The notes: generated by a model from the letters alone, not told the origin. Positions 16,214 through 26,471 are shown, counted from the first letter of the stretch. The stretch is DNA of 64,000 nt from Neobacillus drentensis (GCF_021560175.1 NZ_CP091110.1:2904001-2968000); one strand, 5' to 3'. Program-made: numbers and translations.

Positions 16214-17785
16214 TTGGCACGGACGTCATTAGCAAGGATCCTGCAAAAATCATTTCAATTGGCAGAAAAAGAATGGAAAGGACAAAAATGCAATGGACAA
16301 GCTGCTGACCAGGATGGTATTTTTCCAAAAAGAGAACTTGTCTCGATTGAAAAGGAAAAGAAGCTGTTTTCTAAATTTCATGAGGAGGAAGAAATGGCTC
16401 CAAGGATTGTTATTGTCGGAGCAGGTTTGGCAGGTCTCACTTGTGCCTACCGGCTGAAGCAGGGTGGGATTGAATCGACTATTTATGAAGCAGCGGAACG
16501 GGTTGGGGGACGTTGTTGGACAAGAAGAGACTATTTTAAAGAAGGACAGATCGTCGAACGCGGTGGTGAATTCATTGATACTTGTCATATAGAGATTCAG
16601 AAGCTGGCAAAAGAGCTAGGATTAGAATTAGATCATTTAACCAAGGCAGAAGCTAGAGGTACCAAACCATTTTATTTTATTGATGGGGGCGATTATTCCT
16701 TTAAAGATGTGACAGAGGATTTTAAAAAAATCTTCTCGAAACTTCAAACTGATTTAATAAAAGCAAGTGAAACGACACTTTACGATTGCTACACAGAGCG
16801 GGGATTTGAGTTGGATCATATGTCCATTGTTGACTATATCAATGAAATCGTCCCAGGAGGCATGCAATCGAGATTTGGTAAATTATTAGCATTGGCGTAT
16901 ACGATTGAAAATGGCGCTGATGCCCGAAAGCAAAGTGCATTAAATCTACTTTATTTATTAGGGTTTGCTCAAAGGGAAAAATTTCAAATGTACGGGGATT
17001 CAGATGAATGCCTTCATGTGAGGGGTGGAAATGATCAGATCCCGGACATTTTAGCAAAGAATCTTAATGGACAAATTAGATTTAATTCCCGGCTTAAAAA
17101 GATTGAACATGATGGCCAAAATGAAATACGGCTTGTTTTTCAAAATGATATAAAGGAATGGGATGTTTTTGCGGACAAGGTCATTCTAGCAATCCCTATT
17201 AGTATTTTAAGAACGATAGATTATGAGAGTGCAAGCTTCCGTTCATTAAAAAAACAGGCGATTAAAGAGATGGGTATGGGTGTTAATACCAAACTTCATG
17301 TCCAATTCGACGGAAGAGTTTGGAATGAGTTTGGAAATAATGGAGAGACGTTTGCAGATGCAGGCTATCAGCAGACATTCGAGTCCTCACGAGCCCAACA
17401 AGGTAAATCAGGAATTCTTGCTAACTTCACAGGAGGAGAAACGGCTGCCAAACTGTTTGCGTTAACAAATGATAAAATAGAAGAAAGGACTAACAAATTC
17501 TTGGACAAGTTAAACCTTGTGTTACCAGGAATTAAGAGGAATTGGAATGGACTAGCCACTGTTGATCACTGGCTTAGCAACCAATGGACTAAAGGCTCCT
17601 ATTCCTATTTGAAGGTTGGCCAACATACAAAATTTGGTGGTATTTTGGGACAACGGGAAGGGAATATATTCTTTGCGGGTGAGCACACATCCATTAAGTA
17701 TCCGGGGTATTTAAATGGAGCAGTTGAGTCTGGGGAAAGAGCTGCAGAAGAGATTCTTGAGGATATGTTAAAAATAGATAAATGA
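16214..17785 (+). CDS. Flavin monoamine oxidase family protein
   Basis: 523 residues. FAD-binding Rossmann motif IVIVGAGLAGLTCAYRL at about 65-81, then EAAERVGGRCWT and RGGEFID (second FAD contact), and the C-terminal FFAGEHTSIKYPGYLNGAVESG that closes around the isoalloxazine. Bacillus relatives oxidise amines or L-amino acids with oxygen. The TTG at 16214 is chosen since AAAGGAG lies 8 nt upstream; the frame is open to ATG 16121 without a good site. An unusual 60-residue N-terminal helix-rich extension precedes the FAD motif. Role in the xylan island unclear. Confidence 0.8.
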   Translation: MARTSLARILQKSFQLAEKEWKGQKCNGQAADQDGIFPKRELVSIEKEKKLFSKFHEEEEMAPRIVIVGAGLAGLTCAYRLKQGGIESTIYEAAERVGGRCWTRRDYFKEGQIVERGGEFIDTCHIEIQKLAKELGLELDHLTKAEARGTKPFYFIDGGDYSFKDVTEDFKKIFSKLQTDLIKASETTLYDCYTERGFELDHMSIVDYINEIVPGGMQSRFGKLLALAYTIENGADARKQSALNLLYLLGFAQREKFQMYGDSDECLHVRGGNDQIPDILAKNLNGQIRFNSRLKKIEHDGQNEIRLVFQNDIKEWDVFADKVILAIPISILRTIDYESASFRSLKKQAIKEMGMGVNTKLHVQFDGRVWNEFGNNGETFADAGYQQTFESSRAQQGKSGILANFTGGETAAKLFALTNDKIEERTNKFLDKLNLVLPGIKRNWNGLATVDHWLSNQWTKGSYSYLKVGQHTKFGGILGQREGNIFFAGEHTSIKYPGYLNGAVESGERAAEEILEDMLKIDK

Positions 17786-17844
17786 GCTGCCAAAAATGAA
17801 ACTGGATTGAAATAGCTATAAATTCATTTTAAATAAAAGTACCC

Positions 17845-17915
17845 AATAGAGAAGACCTTTTTACCGTGTCTACTCTATCGGGTAAAGTCTAGGGCATAAT
17901 GTTTGCCCCTTTTTC
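17845..17915 (+). terminator. Tandem terminator hairpins
   Basis: TACCCAATAGAG and CTCTATCGGGTA form an outer stem; next to it GGGCA-taatgtt-TGCCC is followed by CTTTTTC. Sits between convergent genes. Confidence 0.7.
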
Positions 17916-17943
17916 ATTTTAACTCTTACTAGAAGCTCTATTT

Positions 17944-19443
17944 TTAAGCTTTTTTGATCTTAGCACGAGCCGCATCAAGTTGCTTATTGATATCAACGAC
18001 GTCTTTATCAGTAAGTGGGTAAAGAGCCATAACAATCATCGATACAATCGCGAGCGCCGCTGGAATCCAGATTGCTGTGATATTGATACCGGAAAGAGCA
18101 CTAGCTGTTTGTTTCGCCGCATTGCCATCGAAGCCGAAAGCTGCAAGGAACCAAAGCGGAATGGCACCACCAAGAGTAAAACCAATCTTGAAGAAGAGAC
18201 CCATGATCGCGTTGATGATCGCAGCGTTACGTTTACCAGACTTCATTTCACCATAAGAGACAACCTCAGGAACAAGTGCCCACATGAAACCAGTTGCAGA
18301 AGTAAGACCCCATTGCTTAATGAAAGTTGAAAAATAAGCAAGGAAGAGTGAATCATGCATGCCATCTAACGACCATACCCAAGTAAGGATTTCCCCAACA
18401 ACAAACATACCAAGGAAGAAATGGAAGAATCCTTTTTTACCAAAGATTTTTCTCAATTTTGGCCAGAAGACTGGGAAAGCAATACCAGGAATGGAAGCGA
18501 TTAGACCTACTGCACCCATCCAGTCTGAGTGGTTGACCGTGTACTGATTAAAGAATCCATTCACTGTGTTCATGAAGAACATGAAGGTGAACGCAAGCAT
18601 AAAGAAGAAACCAAGAATAATGAGCGGTTTGTTGTTCTTCAATTCAACGAACAGGTCCAAAGTTTTTACTTCTGCGGATTGTTCAGCAGTGGCCACAACA
18701 CGTTCTTTTGTGAGACGGTAGCAGAAGAACAAAGCCAAAGCCCCGAGTATCATGTAAACCATGTAAACCTCAAACCAAGCGTGGCTTGCAGATGCATCGG
18801 TATAAGTACCCATATTAATCTTAAGACCAAAGAAACCAGTGTCTTTCATTGAGCGGTCTTTTGGAGCTGCCATTTGAACAAACATCGGAAACAGTGTGTA
18901 AACCAATAGGTTAGCAATGTTAGCCAGCATCATACGAGTGGTTGTGATTTTATCTACGGATTCAGGGTCACGTGTAAGGGATGCATTTAATGAACCGTAA
19001 GGAATGTTAACGACAGAATAAACCAAGTCAAGCAAAAAGTATGTGATAAAGGCGATTGGCACTGAACCACGAATGGCTGGAATTGGAACAAAGAGCATCG
19101 CTGCTAAGATAACAAGTGGAACACCTGCAATCAGAAGCCAAGGACGATATTTACCGTTTTTGAATGTATGTTTATCGACGAAAGTACCAACCATTGGATC
19201 CCAGAAAACGTTGACAATTCGGACAAACAAGAAGATGAACCCTGCTGCTGCTGTACCAATGGCATTGACGGTAGTCAGATAGAGAGCCAGAAATCCTCCG
19301 ACAGTACCAAATACGAGGTTTTGGGCAAAGTCCCCAAGGCCGTAACCGATTCGTTCAGAAAGGCTGAGCTTATGGTACTCATTTTGTTGAATGTTTTGTG
19401 TGTTTTTGTTCATTTGTTTAACGGTTGATTCCATTAAAGCCAT
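17944..19443 (-). CDS. GPH-family sugar:cation symporter, xyloside/xylo-oligosaccharide type
   Basis: 499 residues, twelve predicted membrane helices. The N-terminal LSERIGYGLGDFAQNLVFG, FWDPMVGTFVDKH and KYRPWLL motifs define the glycoside-pentoside-hexuronide symporters (MelB, XylP, XynP). A XylR operator and a cre site lie upstream, so it probably imports xylose, xylosides or xylo-oligosaccharides for the intracellular GH10, GH43 and esterase. AAAGGAG lies 10 nt before the ATG. Closest experimentally known types are XynP of B. subtilis and XylP of lactobacilli (family knowledge). Confidence 0.8.
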   Translation of the reverse strand: MALMESTVKQMNKNTQNIQQNEYHKLSLSERIGYGLGDFAQNLVFGTVGGFLALYLTTVNAIGTAAAGFIFLFVRIVNVFWDPMVGTFVDKHTFKNGKYRPWLLIAGVPLVILAAMLFVPIPAIRGSVPIAFITYFLLDLVYSVVNIPYGSLNASLTRDPESVDKITTTRMMLANIANLLVYTLFPMFVQMAAPKDRSMKDTGFFGLKINMGTYTDASASHAWFEVYMVYMILGALALFFCYRLTKERVVATAEQSAEVKTLDLFVELKNNKPLIILGFFFMLAFTFMFFMNTVNGFFNQYTVNHSDWMGAVGLIASIPGIAFPVFWPKLRKIFGKKGFFHFFLGMFVVGEILTWVWSLDGMHDSLFLAYFSTFIKQWGLTSATGFMWALVPEVVSYGEMKSGKRNAAIINAIMGLFFKIGFTLGGAIPLWFLAAFGFDGNAAKQTASALSGINITAIWIPAALAIVSMIVMALYPLTDKDVVDINKQLDAARAKIKKA

Positions 19444-19562
19444 GTGATAAATCTCCTTTACGGTTAAATTTTCAATCAGTTTATCCGCTTACATAATAGA
19501 CATTTAAAAAAAATCTAGTTGAAAAGATGAGCCAATCGATCTTTTATAGACTCAAAAGTAGG

Positions 19563-19576
19563 GTTAACCGCTTTCA
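19563..19576. promoter_or_regulatory. CcpA cre-like site upstream of the symporter
   Basis: On the minus strand TGAAAGCGGTTAAC, matching cre TGWAARCGNTWNCW, 120 bp before the symporter start. Confidence 0.6.
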
Positions 19577-19696
19577 CCGATGGTAAAAAATTAGCAGCAA
19601 CTACTCTAAGAGTTGAATACTTTATGAAGTGAACGATACATTCACTAACAAACTAGAAATCTTTCAATAGAAGGAATGAAAAAATTCATTTACCCC

Positions 19697-19723
19697 TTTA
19701 GTTTGTTTGTTTAAATAAACAAA
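19697..19723. promoter_or_regulatory. XylR operator upstream of the symporter
   Basis: TTTAGTTTGTTTG followed by TTTAAATAAACAAA is a near match to Bacillus xylO. With the cre site it gives the classic double control by xylose and glucose. The remaining 610-bp gap between symporter and xylR shows no gene. Confidence 0.7.
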
Positions 19724-19882
19724 GAAGATACTTTATCTAATCACCCTAAACAATACTTAAAATCCTCTAAAAAGTAAATATGTTGTATTAACTTTCCTGT
19801 AAAGCCTTATTTCACCTCTTTAACTAGAAATATAACTCTGAAACCGTCACTACTTTAGTACAAAAACAACAAAATTACTTTT

Positions 19883-19913
19883 AACTTAGTTTGTCCATCA
19901 GATAAAGTAAGTT
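19883..19913. promoter_or_regulatory. Second xylO-like dyad upstream of xylR
   Basis: AACTTAGTTTGTC and TAAAGTAAGTT arms form an imperfect palindrome containing TTAGTTTGT, 140 bp before xylR; possible autoregulation. Confidence 0.45.
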
Positions 19914-20053
19914 GTGTGTTTATACTAACACATCTTTTTTAATTGAACAATATACAAACTTATAAATTTTTACGATATAATAAAAAAATAATCAAATTCA
20001 GGAATCGGCCGTTAGATTGAAAAGATAATCAGCAAAAGAGATGAGGAGAAAAG

Positions 20054-21223
20054 GTGAAACTAGCAGAACAAAACGATAGCAAAATGCATAGTCTAAACAT
20101 TATTTTGAGTACAATTATGAAACACTACCCAATCTCTAGGGCAAACCTCTCGGAAATAACCAATCTGAACAAAGCAACCGTTTCTTTGCAAACGAATACA
20201 TTGATCGAAAAACAGCTTGTCTCCGAAATTGGGGTAGGAGTGTCGAACGGGGGCCGAAAACCTATATTGCTAGTTTTTAATAAAAATGCCGGCTATGCGA
20301 TCGGAGTTGAACTTGCTGCCAATTATATTCAAACGATTTTAAGTGATTTAGAGGGGAATTTGCTTTTCTCTGACTTATTTGAATTTGCAAACGAGTCATT
20401 GGAAGCGCTTAAATCAATTTTAATTGATCGAATTAGGCTGGTGACGAGGCATGCACCGGAATCTCCATATGGCATTATTGGGATCGGTGTAGGGGTACAT
20501 GGATTTGTGAATGAGAATCAAACGGTCTTATATACTCCCCATTCAAATTGGGACAAAGTGGACATAAAAAATTTGCTCGAAGTCCATTTTAACTTTCCTG
20601 TTTTCATTGATAATGAAGCAAATGCCGGAGCTATTGCAGAGAAATTGTATGGTGCCATTAAGAATTCCGATAACAGCATTTATATCAGTGTAGGAACTGG
20701 TATTGGTCTGGCGATCATGGTAAACAACCAGCTTTACCGCGGATCAGGTGGAGTTTCTGGAGAAATGGGGCATATGACCATTGAATTCAATGGAAAAAAA
20801 TGCGGCTGCGGAAACCAAGGATGTTGGGAGCTGTATGCATCTGAACGTGCATTTTTTAAGAATCTTTCCAAAATAAAAAATGGAAGGGAACTGACACTTG
20901 AAAAGGCCACTAAGATGATTCAGGAAAACGATGGCGATCTATTGATGGAAATAGAAAAATATGGGTATTATTTTGGGGTTGGTTTAACGAACTTGATTCA
21001 TACGTTTAACCCTGACTCGATTGTCTTGAGAAGTAACTTGATTGAGGCGAATCCCATCATTTTAAAATCGATTAAGAAGACGGTTTCAAGTAGGATATCA
21101 AGGCATATACCGCTTAAAAGTGAGATTTTCATCTCCCAGCTCAACAAAAATGCCCCTGTCCTCGGAGCGGCTTCGTTTGTGATCAAAAAATTCCTTGAAG
21201 ATGCCAAGATGGTTAAGGAATAG
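20054..21223 (+). CDS. xylR: Xylose-responsive repressor XylR (ROK family)
   Basis: 389 residues. N-terminal winged helix (about 20-75: YPISRANLSEITNLNKATVS) and a C-terminal ROK sugar-kinase-like domain with DNEANAGAIAE, VGTGIGLAI and the zinc-binding CGCGNQGCWE. Represses xylose genes by binding xylO and releases on xylose. Three candidate operators lie within 6.5 kb on either side of the symporter. GAGGAG stands 6 nt before the GTG start. Confidence 0.9.
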   Translation: MKLAEQNDSKMHSLNIILSTIMKHYPISRANLSEITNLNKATVSLQTNTLIEKQLVSEIGVGVSNGGRKPILLVFNKNAGYAIGVELAANYIQTILSDLEGNLLFSDLFEFANESLEALKSILIDRIRLVTRHAPESPYGIIGIGVGVHGFVNENQTVLYTPHSNWDKVDIKNLLEVHFNFPVFIDNEANAGAIAEKLYGAIKNSDNSIYISVGTGIGLAIMVNNQLYRGSGGVSGEMGHMTIEFNGKKCGCGNQGCWELYASERAFFKNLSKIKNGRELTLEKATKMIQENDGDLLMEIEKYGYYFGVGLTNLIHTFNPDSIVLRSNLIEANPIILKSIKKTVSSRISRHIPLKSEIFISQLNKNAPVLGAASFVIKKFLEDAKMVKE

Positions 21224-21341
21224 GATGACCTGTTGCAAAACAGTTAAATAACATATTCGGAATGAAAAACATAGTTTGAGAGCGAAATAATGGGGAAGGA
21301 TTAATGAAAAAGGATACCCATTTCCAGGCATCAATCTTAGT

Positions 21342-21385
21342 AAAAAAGACCTTGGAAGCTAATAAAGCTTTTCAAGGTCTTTTTA
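21342..21385. terminator. Bidirectional terminator between xylR and the GH43 gene
   Basis: AAAAAGACCTTG-gAAGCT and AGCTT-ttCAAGGTCTTTTT form a long stem with A before and T after, serving both converging genes. Confidence 0.9.
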
Positions 21386-21394
21386 TGCATTTAT

Positions 21395-22384
21395 TTACTT
21401 TGAGTAAGGATCGATGGTTTGAATGGTTCCGTCTTCATTGTATGTTAGTTCGGTATATTTTACACAGCGTTTGTGGTCAACCCCATCAGACAGAGAACAG
21501 TCATGATAAAATAAATACCATTTATCCTCAAACTGAACAATTGAATGATGAGTGGTCCAGCCGATGACAGGGGTCAGGATTTTCCCTTTGAAAACGAATG
21601 GACCTAGAGGATTTTCGCTGATTCCATAAACAATGGTATGGGTCGTACCAGTAGAGTAAGAAAGATAATATTTCCCATTGTATTTATGGACCCACGGGCC
21701 CTCAAAAAATCTTCTTTCCTCATCTCCGGCAAGAATGGGCTTGCCATCTTCGTCTACAATCGATAGTTCTTGCGGATTTTCCTTAAAACGAAGCATGTCC
21801 TCCGTTAATTCTGCTGCCATTGGTCCTAACGCCGGTTGTGAGGGATCAGGACCCTCGGCATCAGAAATAAATGCACCTGTCTGCCATTTCTCTAATTGTC
21901 CACCCCAAAGACCGCCAAAATACACATAGGCTCGGTTGTCGTCATCCACTAGAACGGCGGGATCAATACTGAAGCTTCCTGGAATATAATTTTCTTCCGC
22001 TTTGAAAGGGCCGGCAGGATTAGAGCCTGTCGCAACACCGAGTCGAAAGATCCCATCCTTATCTCTTGCTGGGAAAAATAAATAATACTGGTTATTTTTA
22101 AAAGCAGCATCGGGTGCCCACATCTGTTTACTAGCCCAAGGAACATCTCGAATATGGAGTGCTTCGCCGTGGTCTACACAGGGGGAATGGAAATTATCGA
22201 TCGACAAAACATGGTAATCTTCCATCGCATATTGATCACCACTACCATCATCAATCGTTTTTCCAGTATGTTCAATATCATGGGAAGGATAAATATAAAG
22301 TTTGCCTTCAAATACATGTGCAGAAGGATCTGCCGTATAAATATGGTCAACCAAAGGTTCATTTGCTTTGACAATTTTTTTCAT
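21395..22384 (-). CDS. GH43 family glycosidase (beta-xylosidase / arabinofuranosidase)
   Basis: 329-residue five-bladed propeller glycosidase, inverting. The catalytic base Asp is in TADPSAHVF (about residue 19), the pKa-modulating Asp in FSIDPAVLVDD and the acid Glu in RRFFEGPWVHK. No signal peptide and no accessory C-terminal domain, in line with intracellular cleavage of imported xylo-oligosaccharides or arabinose side chains. Faces xylR across a shared terminator. Whether xylose or arabinose is released cannot be told by reading. Confidence 0.85.
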   Translation of the reverse strand: MKKIVKANEPLVDHIYTADPSAHVFEGKLYIYPSHDIEHTGKTIDDGSGDQYAMEDYHVLSIDNFHSPCVDHGEALHIRDVPWASKQMWAPDAAFKNNQYYLFFPARDKDGIFRLGVATGSNPAGPFKAEENYIPGSFSIDPAVLVDDDNRAYVYFGGLWGGQLEKWQTGAFISDAEGPDPSQPALGPMAAELTEDMLRFKENPQELSIVDEDGKPILAGDEERRFFEGPWVHKYNGKYYLSYSTGTTHTIVYGISENPLGPFVFKGKILTPVIGWTTHHSIVQFEDKWYLFYHDCSLSDGVDHKRCVKYTELTYNEDGTIQTIDPYSK

Positions 22385-22426
22385 GATCTATTCTCCTCTG
22401 AATACATTTTTTAATGGGCTGTGCTC

Positions 22427-23695
22427 TCACTCTGCCTCATTAAAGATATATTTATTCAAAAAAGCATTGCGAAACTTGCCATTTGGATCATACTTCATAA
22501 GCAGTTGTAAATAGTCAGGCATTTTTTCATAAAGTGACTGTATGTTTGCAGGGGAGGTAGTAAACAGTTTTCCCCAATGTGGCTTAGCTTGAAAAGGTTC
22601 AAGCTGGGCTTCGATAAGTGGCAGCACCTTCCGAACATCCGCCCATTTATCCTGCCAAGTAAAGTGTATAGCAACAGAATCCTGCTTATACGATGGGCTT
22701 AACCACAGCTCGTCCTCCGCAATGGTCCGCACCTCGCATATTAATAGAAGTGGTGCGATTTGTTCCCGGATTTCACTAACTGCACAAAGAGCGTCATAGG
22801 CATGCTTACGTGCCATAATATATTCACTTTGCAGCTCTTGACCTTTACTAGGAGTAAAATCCATTCGGAAGTGGGGCATCCGGTCAAGCCAGTCCCCTGG
22901 GACCCCTAGCTGCGCTGTGCAATTCTCTGCTCCAACCCCTGGTACGGGATGGAGATTTTCTTTGGCCGCTTTTGCTCCAAAAAAGTCCTCCTCAAACGAA
23001 ACAGTCTGATCATCCGTCAGATTGCTCTTCAGCCACACCTGGTTAAACCTTTCATCCTGCCAATCGGTAAACAAACTAACACTATAGGCACTAGAAAAAA
23101 TAGTGTCAAAATGTTGATCTAATTGTGCTAACGGAAGGTTCTCGTAAACATCCTGCCTCATTTGATGTGTTGGATGGACATCTAGTGTAAGCTTTGTCAC
23201 TACACCTAATCCACCAAGTCCAACCACAGCGCCATGTAATTCTTCTTCCGATTGTTCTTTTGAAAAAGTGACAATACTTCCATCAGCCGTGACAACTTCC
23301 ATCCCACGGACCGCTGCAGCCAAATTCTGATTGACATTACCTGAACCATGTGTGGCTGTAGCAATTGCCCCGGCAACCGAAATGTGCGGAAGGGAAGCAA
23401 GGTTATGTAAGGCAAAGCCATGTTGGTGAAGTACAGGACAAAGTTCCCCATACCTGATTCCCCCTTCAACAGTTACGGTTCGCTTTTCACGATCAATGGA
23501 TAATACCTGGTTGAGCTTCTTTAATGAAACCATATTCTCATTAGAATCTGCGATACTATTAAAAGAGTGACGCGATCCGACCACACGCAGCTTTTTTAAA
23601 CTTGAAACCAATTGTTGAACCTCTTCAACCGTTTCCGGTTCATGCCAGTTATTCGTACTATATTGATAATTACCTGCCCAATTTCTTTTAGCCAT
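22427..23695 (-). CDS. FAD-dependent alditol/sugar-lactone oxidase (AldO-like)
   Basis: 422 residues of the vanillyl-alcohol-oxidase superfamily. PCMH FAD domain: LRVVGSRHSFNSIADS (about 40-55), where His is the covalent FAD site in AldO and gulonolactone oxidases, and ATATHGSG. The C-terminal ALO domain ends HWGKLF..MLKYDPNGKFRNAFLNKY-like (here LLMKYDPNGKFRNAFLNKY). AldO relatives oxidise xylitol, sorbitol and other polyols with oxygen. The ATG at 23695 has TGGAG 8 nt upstream; the frame opens at GTG 23704. Xylitol is a reasonable substrate given the reductases nearby (inference). Confidence 0.75.
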   Translation of the reverse strand: MAKRNWAGNYQYSTNNWHEPETVEEVQQLVSSLKKLRVVGSRHSFNSIADSNENMVSLKKLNQVLSIDREKRTVTVEGGIRYGELCPVLHQHGFALHNLASLPHISVAGAIATATHGSGNVNQNLAAAVRGMEVVTADGSIVTFSKEQSEEELHGAVVGLGGLGVVTKLTLDVHPTHQMRQDVYENLPLAQLDQHFDTIFSSAYSVSLFTDWQDERFNQVWLKSNLTDDQTVSFEEDFFGAKAAKENLHPVPGVGAENCTAQLGVPGDWLDRMPHFRMDFTPSKGQELQSEYIMARKHAYDALCAVSEIREQIAPLLLICEVRTIAEDELWLSPSYKQDSVAIHFTWQDKWADVRKVLPLIEAQLEPFQAKPHWGKLFTTSPANIQSLYEKMPDYLQLLMKYDPNGKFRNAFLNKYIFNEAE

Positions 23696-23914
23696 GAGAA
23701 TCACTCCATTTTTACTTTTATCACTATTTGCTTATCTCTTACTATACTTAAAATGAAAGAGTTTTCAACTATTATAGCTATCAACATAGCAGAATGAGTC
23801 ATAGAAAGATGTAGACGTTTGCTTGCCTTCTTTTATCCGTGAGTAAACGAACGATCTTACAATATAGTATTTTTTTATTAATTTTTTTGCTCTCCAACTA
23901 AATAAATTTTGCCG

Positions 23915-23977
23915 CATCCTAATCGTTTAGGTGAATGAATGTACAATTTGAATGATTTCAAAAATTAGGATGTTTTT
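23915..23977 (+). terminator. Long-range hairpin before the urease operon
   Basis: CATCCTAAT (23915-23923) and ATTAGGATG (23964-23972), then five T. The 40-nt loop makes it an unusual terminator; it may instead be a leader structure. Nothing else is seen in the 400-bp gap. Confidence 0.4.
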
Positions 23978-24097
23978 GCCTAGTTAGTTGGCACTATTCG
24001 GGCACAATTATTTATTTGCATGTGCGTTTAAATAGTCACCTAATGGAGAAATATGGTAGGTGTGCTGGAACTTATCGAAAGCAAAGGAGGATGGATA

Positions 24098-24400
24098 ATG
24101 TTACTTGTACCTCGTGAGATTGACAAGCTAATGATTGTGGTGGCAGCTGATCTGGCAAAAAGAAGAAGAGATAGAGGCTTGAAACTAAATTATCCCGAAG
24201 CAGTAGCCCTTATTACTTATGAAGTGCTCGAAGGGGCAAGAGATGGGAGAACGGTTGCGGAATTAATGGAATATGGCGCAACTATTTTAACACGGGAGGA
24301 TGTAATGGAAGGAATTGGGGATATCATTGATGATGTTCAGGTCGAAGCCACCTTCCCGGATGGAACAAAACTAGTAACGGTGCATGATCCAATTCGGTAA
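24098..24400 (+). CDS. ureA: Urease gamma subunit
   Basis: 100 residues, standard length, starting [13 protein letters not shown]. Contains [10 protein letters not shown] and the [24 protein letters not shown] end typical of UreA. Structural subunit of the nickel enzyme that splits urea into ammonia and carbamate. AAAGGAGG lies 7 nt before ATG 24098; an upstream ATG at 24053 in frame also has a weak site but would add a non-family extension. First gene of the operon. Confidence 0.97.
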   Translation: MLLVPREIDKLMIVVAADLAKRRRDRGLKLNYPEAVALITYEVLEGARDGRTVAELMEYGATILTREDVMEGIGDIIDDVQVEATFPDGTKLVTVHDPIR

Positions 24401-24421
24401 CAACAATGGGAGGGATTTCAG

Positions 24422-24748
24422 GTGGAATGGGAACCAGGGCAATTGTTTTTAAAAGAAGAACCCATTATTTGCAATGTGGGAAGAGACGTTTTAAGGATTA
24501 AGGTTACGAATACGGGCGATCGGCCGGTTCAAGTGGGTTCACATTTTCATTTCTATGAAGTGAATGAATCGTTGAAATTCACTAGGGAAGAAGCGTATGG
24601 TAGAAGGCTAAATATTCCATCTGGCGCGTCTGTCCGCTTTGAACCGGGGGATGAAAAAGCAGTCGATTTGGTCCCATATGCAGGAGAACGAAAAGTATAC
24701 GGCTTTAACAACAAAACGGACGGCTCGATCGAAGGAGGGCATCGCTAA
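24422..24748 (+). CDS. ureB: Urease beta subunit
   Basis: 108 residues, GTG start with GGGAGGG upstream. Family pattern [21 protein letters not shown] and [18 protein letters not shown]. Forms the trimer-of-trimers core with UreA and UreC. Its stop overlaps the ureC start by one base (TAATG), so translation is coupled. Confidence 0.97.
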   Translation: MEWEPGQLFLKEEPIICNVGRDVLRIKVTNTGDRPVQVGSHFHFYEVNESLKFTREEAYGRRLNIPSGASVRFEPGDEKAVDLVPYAGERKVYGFNNKTDGSIEGGHR

Positions 24749-26460
24749 TGAGTTTTGAAATGCCAAGAAAACAGTATGCCCAGATGTTTGGTCCTACGAC
24801 AGGAGATTCCATTCGCCTGGCGGATACGGGTTTAATCATTCAAATCGAAAAAGACCATACCACCTATGGTGAGGAAGTCGTTTTTGGGGGCGGGAAGGTG
24901 ATCCGCGACGGAATGGGTCAAAACCCACTCGTTACACGCGGTGATGGAATACCGGATGTAGTCATTACAAATGCCGTCGTTTTGGATTATACAGGCATTT
25001 ACAAAGCAGATATCGGAATTCGCGACGGGAAAATATCCGCTATCGGAAAAGCCGGAAATCCATTGGTCATGGATGGTGTCGATATTATCATCGGTGCCTC
25101 CACGGAAATCATTGCCGGCGAAGGGATGATTGTGACACCTGGTGGAATTGATACACATGTGCATTTTATTAATCCTGCACAAGTGGAAGTGGCCTTAACG
25201 TCAGGGTTGACCACCTTAATTGGCGGTGGTACAGGTCCTACTGCGGGTTCGAGAGCGACGACGGTTACCCCGGGGGAATGGAATATTCACCGAATGCTTG
25301 AGGCAGTAGAGGGGCTTCCCATCAATGTGGGATTAACAGGTAAAGGCCAGGCGGCGGCTGAAGAGCCATTAGCGGAACAGGTTAGAGCAGGGGTAATCGG
25401 CTTGAAAGTGCATGAAGACTGGGGTGCAACCCCTTCGGCCATTGATCATGCATTAAGGGTTGCCGATCAATATGACGTGCAGGTGGCTCTTCATGCCGAC
25501 ACCTTAAATGAAGCAGGTTTTGTTGAAAACACGATGGCAGCCATTAAGGATCGGGTTATCCATATGTATCATACAGAAGGGGCAGGGGGAGGCCATGCGC
25601 CTGACTTAATCAAATCAGCCAGCTTTATGAATGTACTGCCATCCTCCACCAATCCAACACTGCCATATACGATTAATACAGTCGATGAACATTTAGATAT
25701 GCTGATGGTTTGTCACCATTTAAATCCATCCGTACCGGAAGATATTGCGTTTGCCGATTCACGGATTCGAAAGGAAACCATTGCGGCAGAAGATGTGCTC
25801 CAGGATATGGGGATTTTCAGCATGACCAGTTCGGATGCCCAGGCGATGGGCCGGGTCGGCGAGGTTATTCTTAGAACATGGCAAGTAGCCGATAAAATGA
25901 AAAAAGAAAGAGGCTCTCTAAAAGGCGATAGCAAGCTTTCCGATAATAATCGGGCCAAACGGTACATTGCCAAATATACGATTAATCCTGCGATTACTCA
26001 TGGAATCTCTGACTATGTCGGTTCCATTGAGGTCGGAAAAGTTGCGGATCTAGTCATTTGGAATCCGGCATTTTTTGGTGTAAAACCAGAATTAGTCTTA
26101 AAAAGTGGATTGATTGTCCATGGAATGATGGGAGACGCCAATGCCTCGATTCCAACACCGCAGCCAGTGGTTAGTCGTCCCATGTATGCGGCGTTTGGCA
26201 AAGCCTTGTCAAAAACCTCCATTACGTTCATATCACAGGCAGCATATGAAGGAAAAGTGCATGAGAAACTTGGCTTAGAGAAAATGATCCTGCCTGTACA
26301 TGGGATCAGGAAATTAACGAAAAAAGACATGAAACTAAACTCGGAAACACCTGAGTTAACCGTTGACCCGCAAACCTATGAGGTCAGGGTAAATGGGGAG
26401 CTTATCACAAGTGCTCCAGCAAAAGAATTGCCGATGGCACAGCGTTATTTTCTATTTTGA
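24748..26460 (+). CDS. ureC: Urease alpha subunit (catalytic)
   Basis: 570 residues, full length. All nickel and catalytic residues are visible: DTHVHFINP (two His), GLKVHEDWG (carbamylated Lys), [12 protein letters not shown] and [14 protein letters not shown] (His ligands), MVCHHLN (flap Cys and His) and [11 protein letters not shown] (Asp ligand). No defect seen, so the enzyme should be active once nickel is loaded. Confidence 0.98.
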   Translation: MSFEMPRKQYAQMFGPTTGDSIRLADTGLIIQIEKDHTTYGEEVVFGGGKVIRDGMGQNPLVTRGDGIPDVVITNAVVLDYTGIYKADIGIRDGKISAIGKAGNPLVMDGVDIIIGASTEIIAGEGMIVTPGGIDTHVHFINPAQVEVALTSGLTTLIGGGTGPTAGSRATTVTPGEWNIHRMLEAVEGLPINVGLTGKGQAAAEEPLAEQVRAGVIGLKVHEDWGATPSAIDHALRVADQYDVQVALHADTLNEAGFVENTMAAIKDRVIHMYHTEGAGGGHAPDLIKSASFMNVLPSSTNPTLPYTINTVDEHLDMLMVCHHLNPSVPEDIAFADSRIRKETIAAEDVLQDMGIFSMTSSDAQAMGRVGEVILRTWQVADKMKKERGSLKGDSKLSDNNRAKRYIAKYTINPAITHGISDYVGSIEVGKVADLVIWNPAFFGVKPELVLKSGLIVHGMMGDANASIPTPQPVVSRPMYAAFGKALSKTSITFISQAAYEGKVHEKLGLEKMILPVHGIRKLTKKDMKLNSETPELTVDPQTYEVRVNGELITSAPAKELPMAQRYFLF

Positions 26461-26471
26461 GGTGAAAGAGC

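Noticed and set aside
18359..19428. Several ORFs antisense to the symporter gene
   Set aside because: Shadow frames of a well-supported family protein, without ribosome sites.
24053..24097. Longer ureA start at ATG 24053
   Set aside because: UreA proteins start at MxLxPREI; the stronger ribosome site precedes ATG 24098.
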